Shown: in pieces, positions 52,338 to 63,190 of the stretch | How the letters are laid out: every line of letters begins with the position of its first letter | Position numbering within the stretch: the stretch's first letter is position 1 | Assembly: GCF_000143415.4 (NCBI RefSeq) | Contig: NW_003314282.1 | Span: forward strand, 102,188 to 166,187 | Length of the DNA stretch: 64,000 bases | Direction: 5' to 3' | Origin: Selaginella moellendorffii | Lineage: Eukaryota; Streptophyta; Lycopodiopsida; Selaginellales; Selaginellaceae | Position numbers and translations under genes: made by a program | The notes under the pieces: generated by a model | Told to the model about the DNA's origin: nothing | Seen by the model: only the letters and a program-made list of their open reading frames with translations | The model's database searches: none

Positions 52338-55300
52338 ATGGGGGAGAGTTCTTGTTCGTCTTGCCTGAAGCAAGCTGTTCTTTTGTTGCAAGAGTTGTCC
52401 GAAAAAAAGCAAAATCTCAAGCCCGCTGTCAAGATCTTTGCTGACTGCCATTTCATCTGTTTGAAGCAGGGCGATGCCGATGGATTTCTGTGGAGTACCA
52501 AGCTTCTCCAAGGCGTCATCAATCACTTCTCAAGCGAAGATTTGGAGCCGGATAGTCTCTCGGTGTTTCTGCTGGAGTGCTTTGCAAACAGCCAGCAAGA
52601 AGAGGATCCACAGGCACTGGCAGCGTTTCATGTGGCAACACGCCATCAGGAAAAGGCACTGTTCACCTCTTGCCTTGATTCCGCAAGGTCAGATTTGCTG
52701 AGGTATCATGCTGCCATGGGCCTTGGATCAATCATTCATCAGGATGATGGAGAAGGCGCTCTAAAATGCTTCCAAGTTGCCAAATCCACAGCAGAAGCTC
52801 TGGATGTAGAGTACAGGGCCATAGCTTCGTACTGGATGATGAAGACTCTGTCACAGCTTGGTGAGCTTCAGGAAGCAAAGATCGCTCTCGATCAGGTGTT
52901 CACTGGATCGGTAATCTCGTCAGCTCTGGCTAGCATGATAAAAGCGAAGATCAAGCAGAAGGAAGGTGGCGATTGGAAAGAGGTGGTCTCTGTGTATGCC
53001 GAGGCTAGAAGAACACTAGCAAACTTTATGGTGAATCTCAAGGACAAGCTTGCGGAAAAGTTGGCGTCGTCCTGCTGCTCTACGTTGTTCCTCCTGAACC
53101 ATGTCCGATATGACAGGTTCACCAAGTTCTTCATACTCACGTTGCCATCTCCAGATCTGGCAGCACTTGCGACTGCTACACCACTGAACGTCTGCTTTGC
53201 TGCCTACGACTTGTACAGGGAAGCCAGGTGCGAGATAGCAGAGCTCCAAGAGGGCCGGGTCGACGCGGAAGATGCAAGGTCCCACATCGAAGAAGGCATA
53301 GAAGTTATGTATGACAGATATGACGAGGTCTCAGTCACTGGCATTGATCCGCTCGTGCTTGGCCATCAGATTGCCTTGAAGATGGGTGACTTGGACAGCA
53401 TTCACTGGGCCCAAGTGTTCATAAACGACTACCTTGGCCGTGAAACCAAAGGAGACACTCAGGCTATGCTCTCTCGGCTGATGGTATGTGTCGAGAAACA
53501 CTCTAGAGACGGTGAAACTTACGGAGCTTGGACAGATTACTACATTGGAAGAGGAGGAGTATTGGACGGCAAGTTTTCCAAAGCACAGTATGGATTTCTG
53601 GAAAGGTCCCTGGAACAAGCAGAAACAGGAATGCTGCGTTACTTTGCTGCAACTGAACTAGGCAACGCATGCACTGACCAGAAAACAAGCCGAGAATATC
53701 TGGAGAGGGCGAAACGCTATGCTCTTCAAGCCAGTAACGAGGAGCTCATCCTGGACGCCATGGCCCGGCAGTTTGACGCTCTTATATCGCAGCAATTGTT
53801 CGAAATGGCAAATGGGATCGTCCAGGAACTCCGGAAGGTTACAGACAGAAGCTTCTCAAACTTGGTGGTGTTTGGACAAGGTGTTGTAGAACTCATGGAA
53901 GGACGTCTCAAGCGCGAATGGGGAGATGTTTCTGGTGCCGCTCTGCATTTTCAGAGGTCATGCCAACTTTTGGAACCCTTACAAACACCATACCCTGCAG
54001 CACTGGTCACGTATATCTGTAACAGAGACACCCCCTCTTTCTTTGGCAGGAATCGCTTACAGATGAGCTTTGGAGACGCTGTTGTCCTTCTCAAGGCGTG
54101 CAACGAGAACTTACAAATGGGCGCAGCTACTGGAATTACTTTGTATGATGAGGCAACGATGGAGCTGAAAGAGATTTTGAAGTTATTAATTAAGCTTGAC
54201 GAAGAAGGAGACCTTGAGGAACAGGAATCACAGATTGGCCACTTGCTCCAAACTCTGACACGGGAGAATAGGGATGTCGAACTACATGGCCTGCAAATAT
54301 ATGAATCTAGACTTTGGATGAAGATGGCGGAGCTTGCGCATGCATATTCGATTAAACTGAGGATCTCTCCACCCCTATTGCTCGTCAATGAGTTCATGAG
54401 ACAAGCTATCCAACTTGCTGAGCGCTCAATCTCTCCAAGTGTTACAGTCCCTTCAGTTCTTGTTAACCATGCTTGTCTGCTGTTTAAGATGGGCTTTACT
54501 ACAGACTCCATCCAGAAAATCAAAGAGCTCCTCAGGTTCGTGGCATCTCTCTGTTTCTAAAGAGAAGGAAGCTCTAAGATTTATTTGTTCAGGTATTGGC
54601 TAAAAATGGATGGAATCTTCGGCTGTTTGAGCATAGGGAGGATCAACAATATAGAGTCACTCATGCTCTACTTTAAAGGACTCCAGATGTTCCTACTGGA
54701 AGCCAACGACATCAAGCAAGCACTGATCTGGTCTGATAGGAGCCATGCAAGAGACATGCTGTTTCTAGTCAGCAAAGAAGGGGATCGTGAGAACTCGATG
54801 GAGTTCGACATGGACGACGACAGAGCCTGGTCAGAAATTGAAGAAGTCTCCAAGATCATGGGAAAGGAAACAGCCATCTTGATTGTATCTAAGATTTCGA
54901 TATCAACTTTCGACAACGTGGTTATCTATCTTCTACACAATGGGGAGCTTATCAACTACAGACACCAACGCGGCTTTCAAGCTTGCTCGCCATCGGATTT
55001 GCTGAAACTACTGAATCCTAACGACGTAGACAGTAACGACAGAGACAGTAACGACGTAGACAGTAACGACAGAGACAGTAACGACGTAGACAGTAACGAC
55101 AGAGACAGTAACGACGTAGACAGTATTCTCAGGGATTACTACAAGATCATCATCGAGCCTTTTGAGTTGCAGCTAGAAAGTATCCAACCCAAGAAACTTG
55201 TTTTTGTTCCAAGCGAGGTAATCTATCTTTTTTTTCTTTTACTTGCAAACTCTGAAGAGCTGCGAAACTTGTAGGATATCTCCTTCGTTCCTTTCGGTGC

Positions 55301-56135
55301 CTTGATCGATGAAGACAACAACTACTTGATCCAGAGATATGCTGTAGCCACAGTTTCCTCGTTGAGGCTCTTGAACCATTGTGACAAGAGAAGACGGGCC
55401 CTACGGCAGCAGAAGCAGAAATCACAAACTTCGTCATCTCTGGTGGTTGGCAATCCCAGCAAAGATCTGGATTATGCAACGAAAGAAGCAGAGATGGTGG
55501 AGTCGTTTCTGAAGAGGGCCAACGCAGAGAGCGTCGTCAACTTGCTGTGCGAAGCTGATGCAACGAAAGATCTTGTGCTGCAGCAGCTTCCTGAAAGTGA
55601 CTGGATTCACATCGCAAGCCACGGTACAGTTACCGCGGACTTTCCAGATGGAGCTCTGGTTTTCGCAGTGCCGGAAGAGCATCGAGACGACCTTGCAAAG
55701 TCAGCTCGATCTTCCGAGTTTGAGGAATGCCTCGTGAGAGCTCTCACAACAGCGTCGGTTTCGGACAGGCTCACAGGGGATGAAGTCGTAGAGCTTGCAG
55801 GACAGGGTCCGTTTCGAGCATCAGCCGCGATTCTCAGCGCCTGCAACTCAGGAATCGGGAGAGTGTTTGCCGAGGGAATCCTGGCGCTGCCGAGATCGTT
55901 CCACATCTCCGGAGTTCCGTCCGTGGTGATATCACTTTGGAGGGTGAATGACGAGTCCACTCAGGTGCTCATGGAGAAGATGTATGGTAATCTGGTGGAA
56001 GAAGGAATGGACATTGGGAGTGCTCTCCAAAAGGCTTCTGTGGAGATGATCGAGGAGATTTACAATGTGAGGCACTGGGCGGCGTTCTTCATCTCGGGTA
56101 GTCCCTTCACGACTCTCAAGATCCCTAAATTTTAA
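52338..56135 (+). CDS. Full-length TPR-CHAT protein, gene 3
   Basis: Three exons: 52338-54535, 54593-55217 and 55275-56135, total 3684 nt, 1227 aa. The first two exons of gene 1 are fused here without an intron (NENLQMGAATGITLYDEA). Helical repeats occupy about 920 residues (GEGALKCFQVAKSTAE, EYRAIASYWMMKTLSQLGEL, ALHFQRSCQLLEPLQTPYP). The CHAT domain follows, with His in HIASHGT (55620-55622) and Cys in LSACNSG (55842-55844). The last exon is nearly identical to that of gene 1 even at silent positions; the first exon is not. A five-residue motif NDxDS is expanded to seven copies (55021-55125), just before the DYYKIIIEPFELQLESIQPK segment. The tail lacks a seven-residue piece present in gene 1 before the final VRHWAAFF. 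Presumed cytosolic cysteine protease, substrate unknown. Confidence 0.92.
55021..55125 (+). repeat. In-frame minisatellite, seven 15-bp units, in TPR-CHAT gene 3
   Basis: Alternating ACGACGTAGACAGTA and ACGACAGAGACAGTA encode NDVDS and NDRDS. Gene 1 and the pseudogene have a single NDADS or NDTDS at this site. Length changes by multiples of 5 residues keep the frame. Confidence 0.97.
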
Positions 56136-57404
56136 ATTCTTTTCGTCCATTTTTCTAAGGGTACAGAGCTATTGGTTCCACGCAAGACCTTGGATTCGCA
56201 CGCAGCTCTTGTTTGAAGCAACCTCGTGCCGGGCCACCTTTGCAACAGCATGTCAGTGGCGGCAACACTCTCTCTGATGCAGCGCTGGAGAGCATTTCGG
56301 ATTCCATTGCGATACCAATGAGAAGCTATGGCCGAGCTTGCAGCCTAGGGTGCCTCACGTTTCATCGGAGAGAGATTCACAGTAGCTAACAAGAACGATA
56401 TGAGAATCTCGGCTTTGCTCATGCTATCCTTGCATCTCCAAGGCGAACAAAGGTGCAGCAAGTCTCATCTTTAGAATGCCAGAGAGCAATTCTGGCTTGC
56501 TCATGGCAATTAGGGAGGCTCTCTTGGTTCTCTCTCGCTCCTAATGACCTGCTCTTCATGATCTACCAGTTGTTGAAGAGTTATATTTAGGGCAGATTCA
56601 TCAAGGTTATTCCTAAAACACGAATAAAGATTTGCAATTCAGTTTTAAGAGATTTAGTTTGGAGAAAATATAAAGAGGAAGGGTTAATTAGGCTTCACCC
56701 CTTTCTTGAAGTGATTAATAATGTTTAAAGGTATTTAAAAGCATTTTTAAAGTGATATTAATGAGCAATGTTAGTAAAAGTTTTTTGTGAACTTTATTTA
56801 AAGTATTTTGGAGAACTTTGCTTGTAACTCACAATTAACCATTACCAAGAGGGTGTCATTAAATAATTTTTGTTTGTTTCTCTCACAGCTTGTTCCTAGG
56901 TGCAGCATAGGAATCTGTACAACACAACATCTTCTAGCCTCAGTTCTAGTGCTGGATCAAAGTGGATGGAATATAATTGTAAACCCAAATGAATCTTGAG
57001 GGTTAGGAACAGAGTGGCTGAGAACAATTTTCAATGAATAGGGTTTCTTGAATTTTATTGTGGGGAGACAAAGAATTGTGTGTAAGTCTGAGTGAGGGGT
57101 TTATTGGGTCTTTAGATCTGAAATTCTAGTTCTCCCATTGACTTCATGCTTCCACATTCTTGGAAGAGTTCACTACACAATTGACTATATGGTAGAATAT
57201 CTGCTAGTGATATAAACCAATTAAGGTAAGTTCAACTATCCCCCTTTCCTACATGGTATATACAGATTTTCTTTTGGTATTTTTTAGTCACAAATTGATT
57301 TTCATGGGATATTGAGTGTGCAATATTCCCTCACAACAATTTTGGACAGTAGGACCTTGAATAGTTCCCTCATGGACTTGTGGCTTGAATTCATTTGAGG
57401 TTGA
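56136..57404. other. Intergenic region
   Basis: GC-moderate part to 56570 without a recognisable frame, then AT-rich sequence. No gene or RNA supported. Confidence 0.5.
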
Positions 57405-57758
57405 ATGTCAGCTTGCTTGCATAGTCGATTGGCAAAGCAGGATGGACCTTATGCCAGGTTTCGTAAGGACTTGATTTGCAAGTACACAGCTTTCACTCAA
57501 GGAGATCAAGTAGTACATCATGGCAGGGCTTTGCCATGCAAGCAAGATGAAATGCAAGCATTGACAGAAGGTTTGCCATTCATGGGTGTTTTTGTGGATT
57601 GCTATGTCTCAGTGGATCATGATAACAAGGTGAGGAAGAAGTTTCTGTCCAGCAAAGAAGTTGATCACCAGCAAAGGACTTTGGTCGAGTGGCTGATAAC
57701 TGATTTGGCACCTCACTGGAAGAGGAGAGCTGTGGGTGCTCTGGCAAAGCTAGCTTGA
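57405..57758 (+). CDS. Unassigned ORF
   Basis: 117-aa open frame (MSACLHSRLAKQDG, ending WKRRAVGALAKLA). No motif recognised, no intron signals judged convincing, and its 3' end runs into the perfect tandem duplication at 57760. It may be a fragment of a mobile-element or host gene. Low support. Confidence 0.2.
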   Translation: MSACLHSRLAKQDGPYARFRKDLICKYTAFTQGDQVVHHGRALPCKQDEMQALTEGLPFMGVFVDCYVSVDHDNKVRKKFLSSKEVDHQQRTLVEWLITDLAPHWKRRAVGALAKLA

Positions 57759-57759
57759 C

Positions 57760-58036
57760 CCTGACAGATTCATCCTTGATGTATGGTATAGACCAGATGC
57801 AAGTTTGCACTAGTTGGTGTCTGATCTTCCAAAGGAGAGTGTTATTGGCCGCTGCTGATTTCCATTGGCAGAAGGAAGATGGAGATGCCTTGATATTCCT
57901 GACAGATTCATCCTTGATGTATGGTATAGACCAGATGCAAGTTTGCACTAGTTGGTGTCTGATCTTCCAAAGGAGAGTGTTATTGGCCGCTGCTGATTTC
58001 CATTGGCAGAAGGAAGATGGAGATGCCTTGATATTC
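57760..58036. repeat. Perfect tandem duplication, 138-bp period, two copies
   Basis: 57760-57898 and 57898-58036 are identical by eye. 138 is a multiple of three, so both strands stay open (46-residue repeat), but I see no evidence that it is coding. Identity implies a recent event. Confidence 0.95.
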
Positions 58037-58066
58037 AAGGATACATGGCCTCTCCTTTGTTGGTTG

Positions 58067-58186
58067 TGTTGGAAAATGGATCTGGACAGGCCGGGGATTG
58101 AACCCAGGACCTCCTACACCGGTGCCAGGTGCTCTACCACTGAGCTACCTGCCCTGGTTGTGTGCATGTTCAGCTTAGTTCTAACA
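58067..58186 (-). repeat. TRIM 3' LTR
   Basis: 120 bp, identical to 58271-58390; tRNA-like part at 58084-58154. Confidence 0.95.
58084..58154 (-). other. tRNA-like sequence in TRIM 3' LTR
   Basis: 71 nt. The acceptor is GGGCAGG/CCTGTCC with a G3-U70-type wobble. D stem GCTC/GAGC, T arm CTGGG/CCCGG with loop TTCAATC. Box A TAGCTCAGTGG and box B GGTTCAATCCC fit the Pol III consensus exactly. The anticodon stem is poor (one G-G mismatch and one G-U) and position 33 is A instead of T, so it is not a working tRNA. Confidence 0.85.
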
Positions 58187-58197
58187 CTCCCCCCTAA
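58187..58197 (-). promoter_or_regulatory. TRIM polypurine tract
   Basis: TTAGGGGGGAG on minus, abutting the 3' LTR; plus-strand primer site. Confidence 0.85.
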
Positions 58198-58258
58198 GCT
58201 GAACACGCCACACATCCCTACCTGCCAGTCCATGCCTACCACAGGCCATCCAACCATA

Positions 58259-58270
58259 GCTCCGATACCA
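58259..58270 (-). promoter_or_regulatory. TRIM primer-binding site
   Basis: TGGTATCGGAGC on minus, abutting the 5' LTR. The usual plant sequence complementary to initiator tRNA-Met is TGGTATCAGAGC. Confidence 0.9.
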
Positions 58271-58390
58271 TGTTGGAAAATGGATCTGGACAGGCCGGGG
58301 ATTGAACCCAGGACCTCCTACACCGGTGCCAGGTGCTCTACCACTGAGCTACCTGCCCTGGTTGTGTGCATGTTCAGCTTAGTTCTAACA
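58271..58390 (-). repeat. TRIM 5' LTR
   Basis: 120 bp, identical to 58067-58186; second tRNA-like copy at 58288-58358. Confidence 0.95.
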
Positions 58391-58830
58391 GGTTGGACTT
58401 GTGATGGTCAGGCATGGTTCCATTTTAGGGAGAAAAGATTGAAGTTTTTCACTATTTTGACTTGACTTTGGGACCAGTTTTGATGTACTCCCCAAGAACT
58501 TATATCCCCAAAAGCTGGCAACACTGCTGCGTCTACTTTGCAATTTTAATAGTGGAAAGTTGTCTATTTTTCATTGGCCATAGTTATGGTGCTGCAGCTG
58601 GTTGTGGCCATGGCTGCTGCCATTGCCATTGGCCCCTTGCTATTGGCTCTAGCCATGGTTGGTGTGGCTGTGCCATTGCAGATTGTGCTAAAAACATCAC
58701 TCAAAGGTAAGGTTTTTCTTTTTACTTGATGTGGTTATTGTTGAGATTGTATTCTCCCATAGTCAGCATCACATTGAAAAGATGTAGTATATATATCTTT
58801 TTGTAGACAGTATTTATATAAATTTGCTAC
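58391..58830. other. Intergenic between TRIM and gypsy element 2
   Basis: Continues the interrupted host sequence (…TTTGTTGGTTG/GACTTGTGATGG). 58580-58680 is a low-complexity GCTGC/GGCCAT-rich stretch. No gene supported. Confidence 0.5.
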
Positions 58831-59003
58831 TATAAGTCTAAGTATACAGCTATGATGCCGTACTAATATTAGCGTAGTGGGATTTTGGTAGTTGTTAAAT
58901 TGGTTTTAATCTAGACCACTCACTCATATATATAAGCTAAGGTTTTTGGGCTAATTGATATGCATATTTTCTATATTCCCTTTCCATATTCCATACACTC
59001 ACA
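58831..59003 (+). repeat. 5' LTR of element 2
   Basis: Inverted match to both LTRs of element 1. Shares GCCGTACTAATATTAGCGTAG, split here as GCCGTACTAATA and TTAGCGTAG, and ends CACTCACA. Confidence 0.88.
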
Positions 59004-59237
59004 TTGGTGGAGGTGAGGGGCACTTTTGATTATCCCTGAGGAGTGCTTAGATTTAGGATTTTTATTTAAATTTAGCTTTTGCATTGCCTAGATTTAGTTT
59101 TTTCCATTTCCTTTTTTTTGTTCTTTCCTTTCAGGATTTTGGTTTAAATTTAGCTTTTGTATTGTTTAGATCTCATTTTCCTTCTAGCTTTTTTCATTTC
59201 TCTTCTTTTTCTCTTTCCTTTTCATTTATTCATTTTT

Positions 59238-60170
59238 ATGGCAGAGCAATAATCTCCTCTTCAGACTCTAGAGCAACAATTGGTGCAATTGCTTGATGCT
59301 ATGTGATTGCAATTGAATAACCAAACTCAGTTGATGGCGGCATTCATAGCATATAGTACAGCTCTTTTTGCTCTTGGTGCTAGTCCTCGCATTCAGCCGG
59401 AGTTCTTTTGTGGGAATTTTAGGGATGATGTGTACTATTGATTTGATCACTTCATGGTGATTGCCACATATTATTCTTGGGATGATGCTCAATGTTTGCA
59501 TGAGTTTCCCATGTATTTCCAAGGGATGGCACTACAATAGTACAATGGTTTGAGTACAGCCACTCATGGGGATTAGAGTATTTTCTCGGACGTTTTCAAA
59601 CATGCATTTGGACATGCTGATGATTGTAATGATACGTTTCAACAATTGTATCATTTTCGTCAAGGGTTATCAGAGTCAGTGATGCAATTTAGCATTTGTT
59701 CCCGAAACCTTTTACTTTGTGTGGAGCTAAATATGTTGGAGTGTTTCAAGTTGGGAATGTTATGGCCAACACTTCATCAAGATCTTGTAAAACTTGTGTA
59801 TGCACTTGCTCCAGCCACCTTTGATAATGCCTTTCGCTTGGCACAATATTATACCACTTTTCGCTACATGTCCTTTAGCTCCACTTCCTGTAAGAGATGG
59901 GTCTTACTCCAATGAAGATTGATGTTGCTACTGCTTGAATTCAAGGACAAGGGTGAAGACATGGTTGTGGCCATGATGTTTGCTATTGGGCATGTGATGA
60001 AGTTGGTCATACATATCAGCGTTGTTGGTGTTTTCCAGATTGGCGGCCTCCATTTCTTAGATGGAGACCTTGGCGTCAACAATGTCCTATTAGTATTGCT
60101 GTAGTGGAAGGTCTGGACATCGAGATGCATCTAAGAAAGCATGAGTCATGTGAGTAACAAAGGGATCTTG
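59238..60170 (+). pseudogene. Gag region of element 2
   Basis: The ATG at 59238 is followed after three codons by TAA. EQQLVQLLDAM, QPEFFCGNFRDDVYY-like, and ESVMQFSICSRNLLL blocks match element 1 gag. A Cys-rich stretch near 59980-60040 is a degraded zinc knuckle. Confidence 0.75.
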
Positions 60171-60239
60171 CCCAAATAAGTTAATGACCCTTCCATCTTT
60201 CTTTCAACAGTATCATCAAGGGGTTCACTCAGCACCAAT

Positions 60240-60560
60240 TCATCTAGTATTTACTTTTTAAACTTGTTTTTATAACAAGAGGTCTTTTATTATTCTCTCT
60301 GTATTGGTTGATATAGGTTCAAGTTTATCTTTTATGCTGGACCTGTTACCACACATTGCTGTTTACATTTGCATCTTGCAATAGAGCCAATTTTCATTCT
60401 TTATAGCAACGGCCGTACATATGTATGTATATAGAATGAGGTAGATCTAGTTATGCATGTGGGCAATCTCGAGCTTGGGTTGCAGTCATTGCATATGGTG
60501 CCAAGTCAAGCTTTTAACCTCATCCTTGGTATGGATTGGTTGCAACATAAGTATGCCAAA
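60240..60560 (+). pseudogene. Protease region of element 2
   Basis: LVDIGSSLSFML active-site-like segment and FNLILGMDWLQHK; matches 12352-12651 inverted. Confidence 0.72.
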
Positions 60561-60685
60561 TGTGACTTTGCAGTTTCTCCCCTTTATCTCATACTTCATT
60601 ATATTTCATCAATTCCTCTCATTTTTGTACTTCCTCATCCCTTTGTTTTTACCTTTGCTTCCATTACTTCCCATTACTTCCTCCT

Positions 60686-62110
60686 ATGTTTTCGTCTTAT
60701 TCCGCTCTTCTCTTTTCCAATCCTTCCGATAGTCTTTGTGTTGTAGTAGTTGACCAGCTTATGAAGGAGTATGCTGATCTCTTTGAATTTGACCTATCGT
60801 TTAGGGCTAATATTGCCACACATTATCTGATTCCCACCGGGGATGTTTATTCAATCAAAGTTTCTATTCATCATCAGTCACCCAAAGAGATCAAAATTTT
60901 ACATGCAAACGTCAAAGATATGTTAGAAAAAGGGTGTTATTTGAAAGTCATGGAGTCCTTGGGCATGTGAACCTCATATTGTGATAAAGCCTGATGGAAG
61001 TATTTATTTCTGCATCAACTATCATCCATTAAATGAATTGACGATCCTTGATATGTACCCTCTTCCTCACATTGCTGATCTTTTGGATCGTCTAGGGAGA
61101 AATCGATGGTTTACCGAGTTAGATCTTGTTTTTAGGTACTGGCAAGTATCGATGGCCAAAGAAGATATTCCTAAGACTTTTTTTCATATACCGTTTGGTT
61201 TGTACGAGTACTTGGTGATGTTGTTTAGTTTGAACAATGCTCCAATGACTTTCTAGTAGATGATGGACAAGGTTCTTTATGATATGCCGGAGGTGATTGT
61301 TGACTTCATTGATGATATCTTGATCCACTCAGAGGGGACGTGGGAGGAATACATCTCTAATGTTCATAAAGTGTTGGATCAGCTACAAGATGTTGGTTTA
61401 AAGCTAAAGCAGTCGAAGTGCGTGTTTGGGTCTAAAGACATGACTTATCTTGGGTACTATATTTTTCGTGAGGGTTTGTAAGTTGATCATGAAAAACTTG
61501 TGGCTATTCTAAAGTTCCCTACTCCAAAGTGTGTGAATGATATGCAACGCTTCCTAGGCAATTTATAATATCTCAGTCATTTTGTGGGTCATTTTTTTTA
61601 TTGCATTGCACCATTGCAAGCATTGTTAAAGTCATCAATGTCATTTTTCATTTGGTCTATAGACTGTGAAAAAGCGTTTATGGATCTCAAAGAGCTATTG
61701 ATGACTCCTCCGGTTTTGGCATATCTTGACTACACTTGATCTTCCATTTTGCACGTGGATGCTTTTGATGTTGGTCTCGGAGATATGTTGATGCAAAAGA
61801 GCCCAAGTGTGTTTGGTCAACACCATCCCATTGCATATATCAGCTATACATTATAACAAGTGGAAGTGAATTACTCCATAATAAAGAAGGAGTGTTTAGT
61901 AGCAGTTTGGGGTTTTGAGAAACTTCATACATATCTATATAATTCTTAGATGTTACTAGAAGGTGATCATACTGCCATTACTTCATTATTGAAGCGCAAG
62001 AATTTAGTTAATCATACTGCTTGATGGGCTTTAAAGCTTTAGATATATGATTTTGATATTGTTTATTGCTCAAGGAGTTTTATAGCTAATGCTGATGCCC
62101 TTTCTCAAGC
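60686..62110 (+). pseudogene. Reverse transcriptase/RNase H region of element 2
   Basis: KPDGSIYFCINYHPLN, FRYWQVSMAKEDIP, FGLYEYLVMLFSLNNAP, and VIVDFIDDILIHSEG (catalytic Asp pair) are visible in order, separated by stops at 60970, 61257 and 61482. RNase H remnants continue to about 62110. Confidence 0.88.
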
Positions 62111-62489
62111 TCTTCTTCCTTCTTCACTCTTTTATCATATTTTAGATAAGCCTTTTATTTCGGTATTTGTGAATTTTCTAGACAAGGATTTTGTGCCATC
62201 GGTGGTTGTTATACTTAATATTCAGTGTTCACAAGATGCAAAGCAAGATCTACTTTCTCTTAATAAGGTTTGTGAGGTTTAAAAGATTGAGCCATGGATT
62301 TGAAGGCTTTAAAAATGGTTTAAGAATCATGCATCACTTGCTAATGACTTGTTATCCCGGCATTTATATTTTCAATATCGCCTTGAAGACAACTTTCTTT
62401 ATTTTATGGGGATAGATCTTGATAATCATTTATGGCTAATGGTGTCTTCAATCTTTATTCTATAGTTTCTTTATGCTTACTATGATTCT

Positions 62490-63190
62490 TCTGTTTTATA
62501 TGGGCATATGGGACATTGTCATATAACTAAGAAATTATGTAGGTATTTCTATTGGCCAGAGATGCGGTGTGATGTTATCTTGTATATGCGTAGTTGCCTT
62601 TGGTGCCAAGTTCGTAATACTCCCCTTCGTGCTGCAAAAAGTCAATTGGAGTCAATTGTAATTTCCCATCCATTTGAGTTGTTGGCATTTGATCTTATGG
62701 GACCTTTTCCACGATCGACTATTAGCAATGAATATGTTATTATTGCTTCTGACTACTTGACTCATTGGGTGGAAGTTGGTGCTCTTGCTAGCACCTTTGC
62801 AACTATTGTTGGATACTTCCTCTTCAATTGAGTGGTGTTCTAGCATTCTTGTCTGGAGCGGATTCTTTCAGATATGGTTGAGGCATTTCATGTTTTGACG
62901 TCTTGATTGGGGATACGCCACACTTTCACGAGTTCTTATCATCCACAATCAAACGGTTTGGTGGAATGGCTTGTTCGGACATTCAAAGGGATAATCGCGA
63001 ATTACATGAACTTTCAACATTCAGATTGGGATGGTTATTTGCCATCTTTTCAATATGCATATGTCACAGGGGTGCAGAGTTCTATTGGTGTTTCACCATA
63101 TAAACTTCTATATGGTCATGATCCAATATTACCAATGGAGCTAGGTTTACCTTCACGATTGCCACGAGCTGCTAATGCTAGATCGTAGGA
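62490..63190 (+). pseudogene. Integrase region of element 2
   Basis: Zinc-finger part MGHCHITKKLCRYFYWPEM with CLWCQVRN, core LLAFDLMGPFPRSTISNEYV, and YHPQSNGLVEWLVRTFKG (catalytic Glu). The middle Asp segment is disrupted around 62830-62900. Confidence 0.88.

Larger units (their letters stand above)
58067..58390 (-). mobile_element. Complete TRIM retrotransposon with tRNA-like LTRs
   Basis: Terminal-repeat retrotransposon in miniature, 324 bp. Two identical 120-bp LTRs (TGTTGG...CTAACA on +; TGTTAG...CCAACA on the element strand) flank 84 bp. The element strand is minus: directly after its 5' LTR comes TGGTATCGGAGC, the standard primer-binding site for initiator Met tRNA with one change. 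Directly before its 3' LTR is the purine tract TTAGGGGGGAG. The 5-bp target-site duplication GGTTG is perfect (58062-58066 and 58391-58395). No coding capacity, so movement needs proteins supplied in trans. Identical LTRs and TSD point to very recent insertion. Each LTR contains a 71-nt tRNA-like sequence with intact Pol III boxes, in the element sense. Confidence 0.93.

Noticed and set aside
57580-58038. 152-aa minus-strand protein with a 46-residue repeat
   Set aside because: The repeat is the recent DNA tandem duplication; no motif or start context supports a gene.
58067-58390. Two tandem tRNA genes or two SINE copies
   Set aside because: The repeats have TG/CA ends, a primer-binding site, a purine tract and one shared target-site duplication around the pair, and the anticodon arm is defective.
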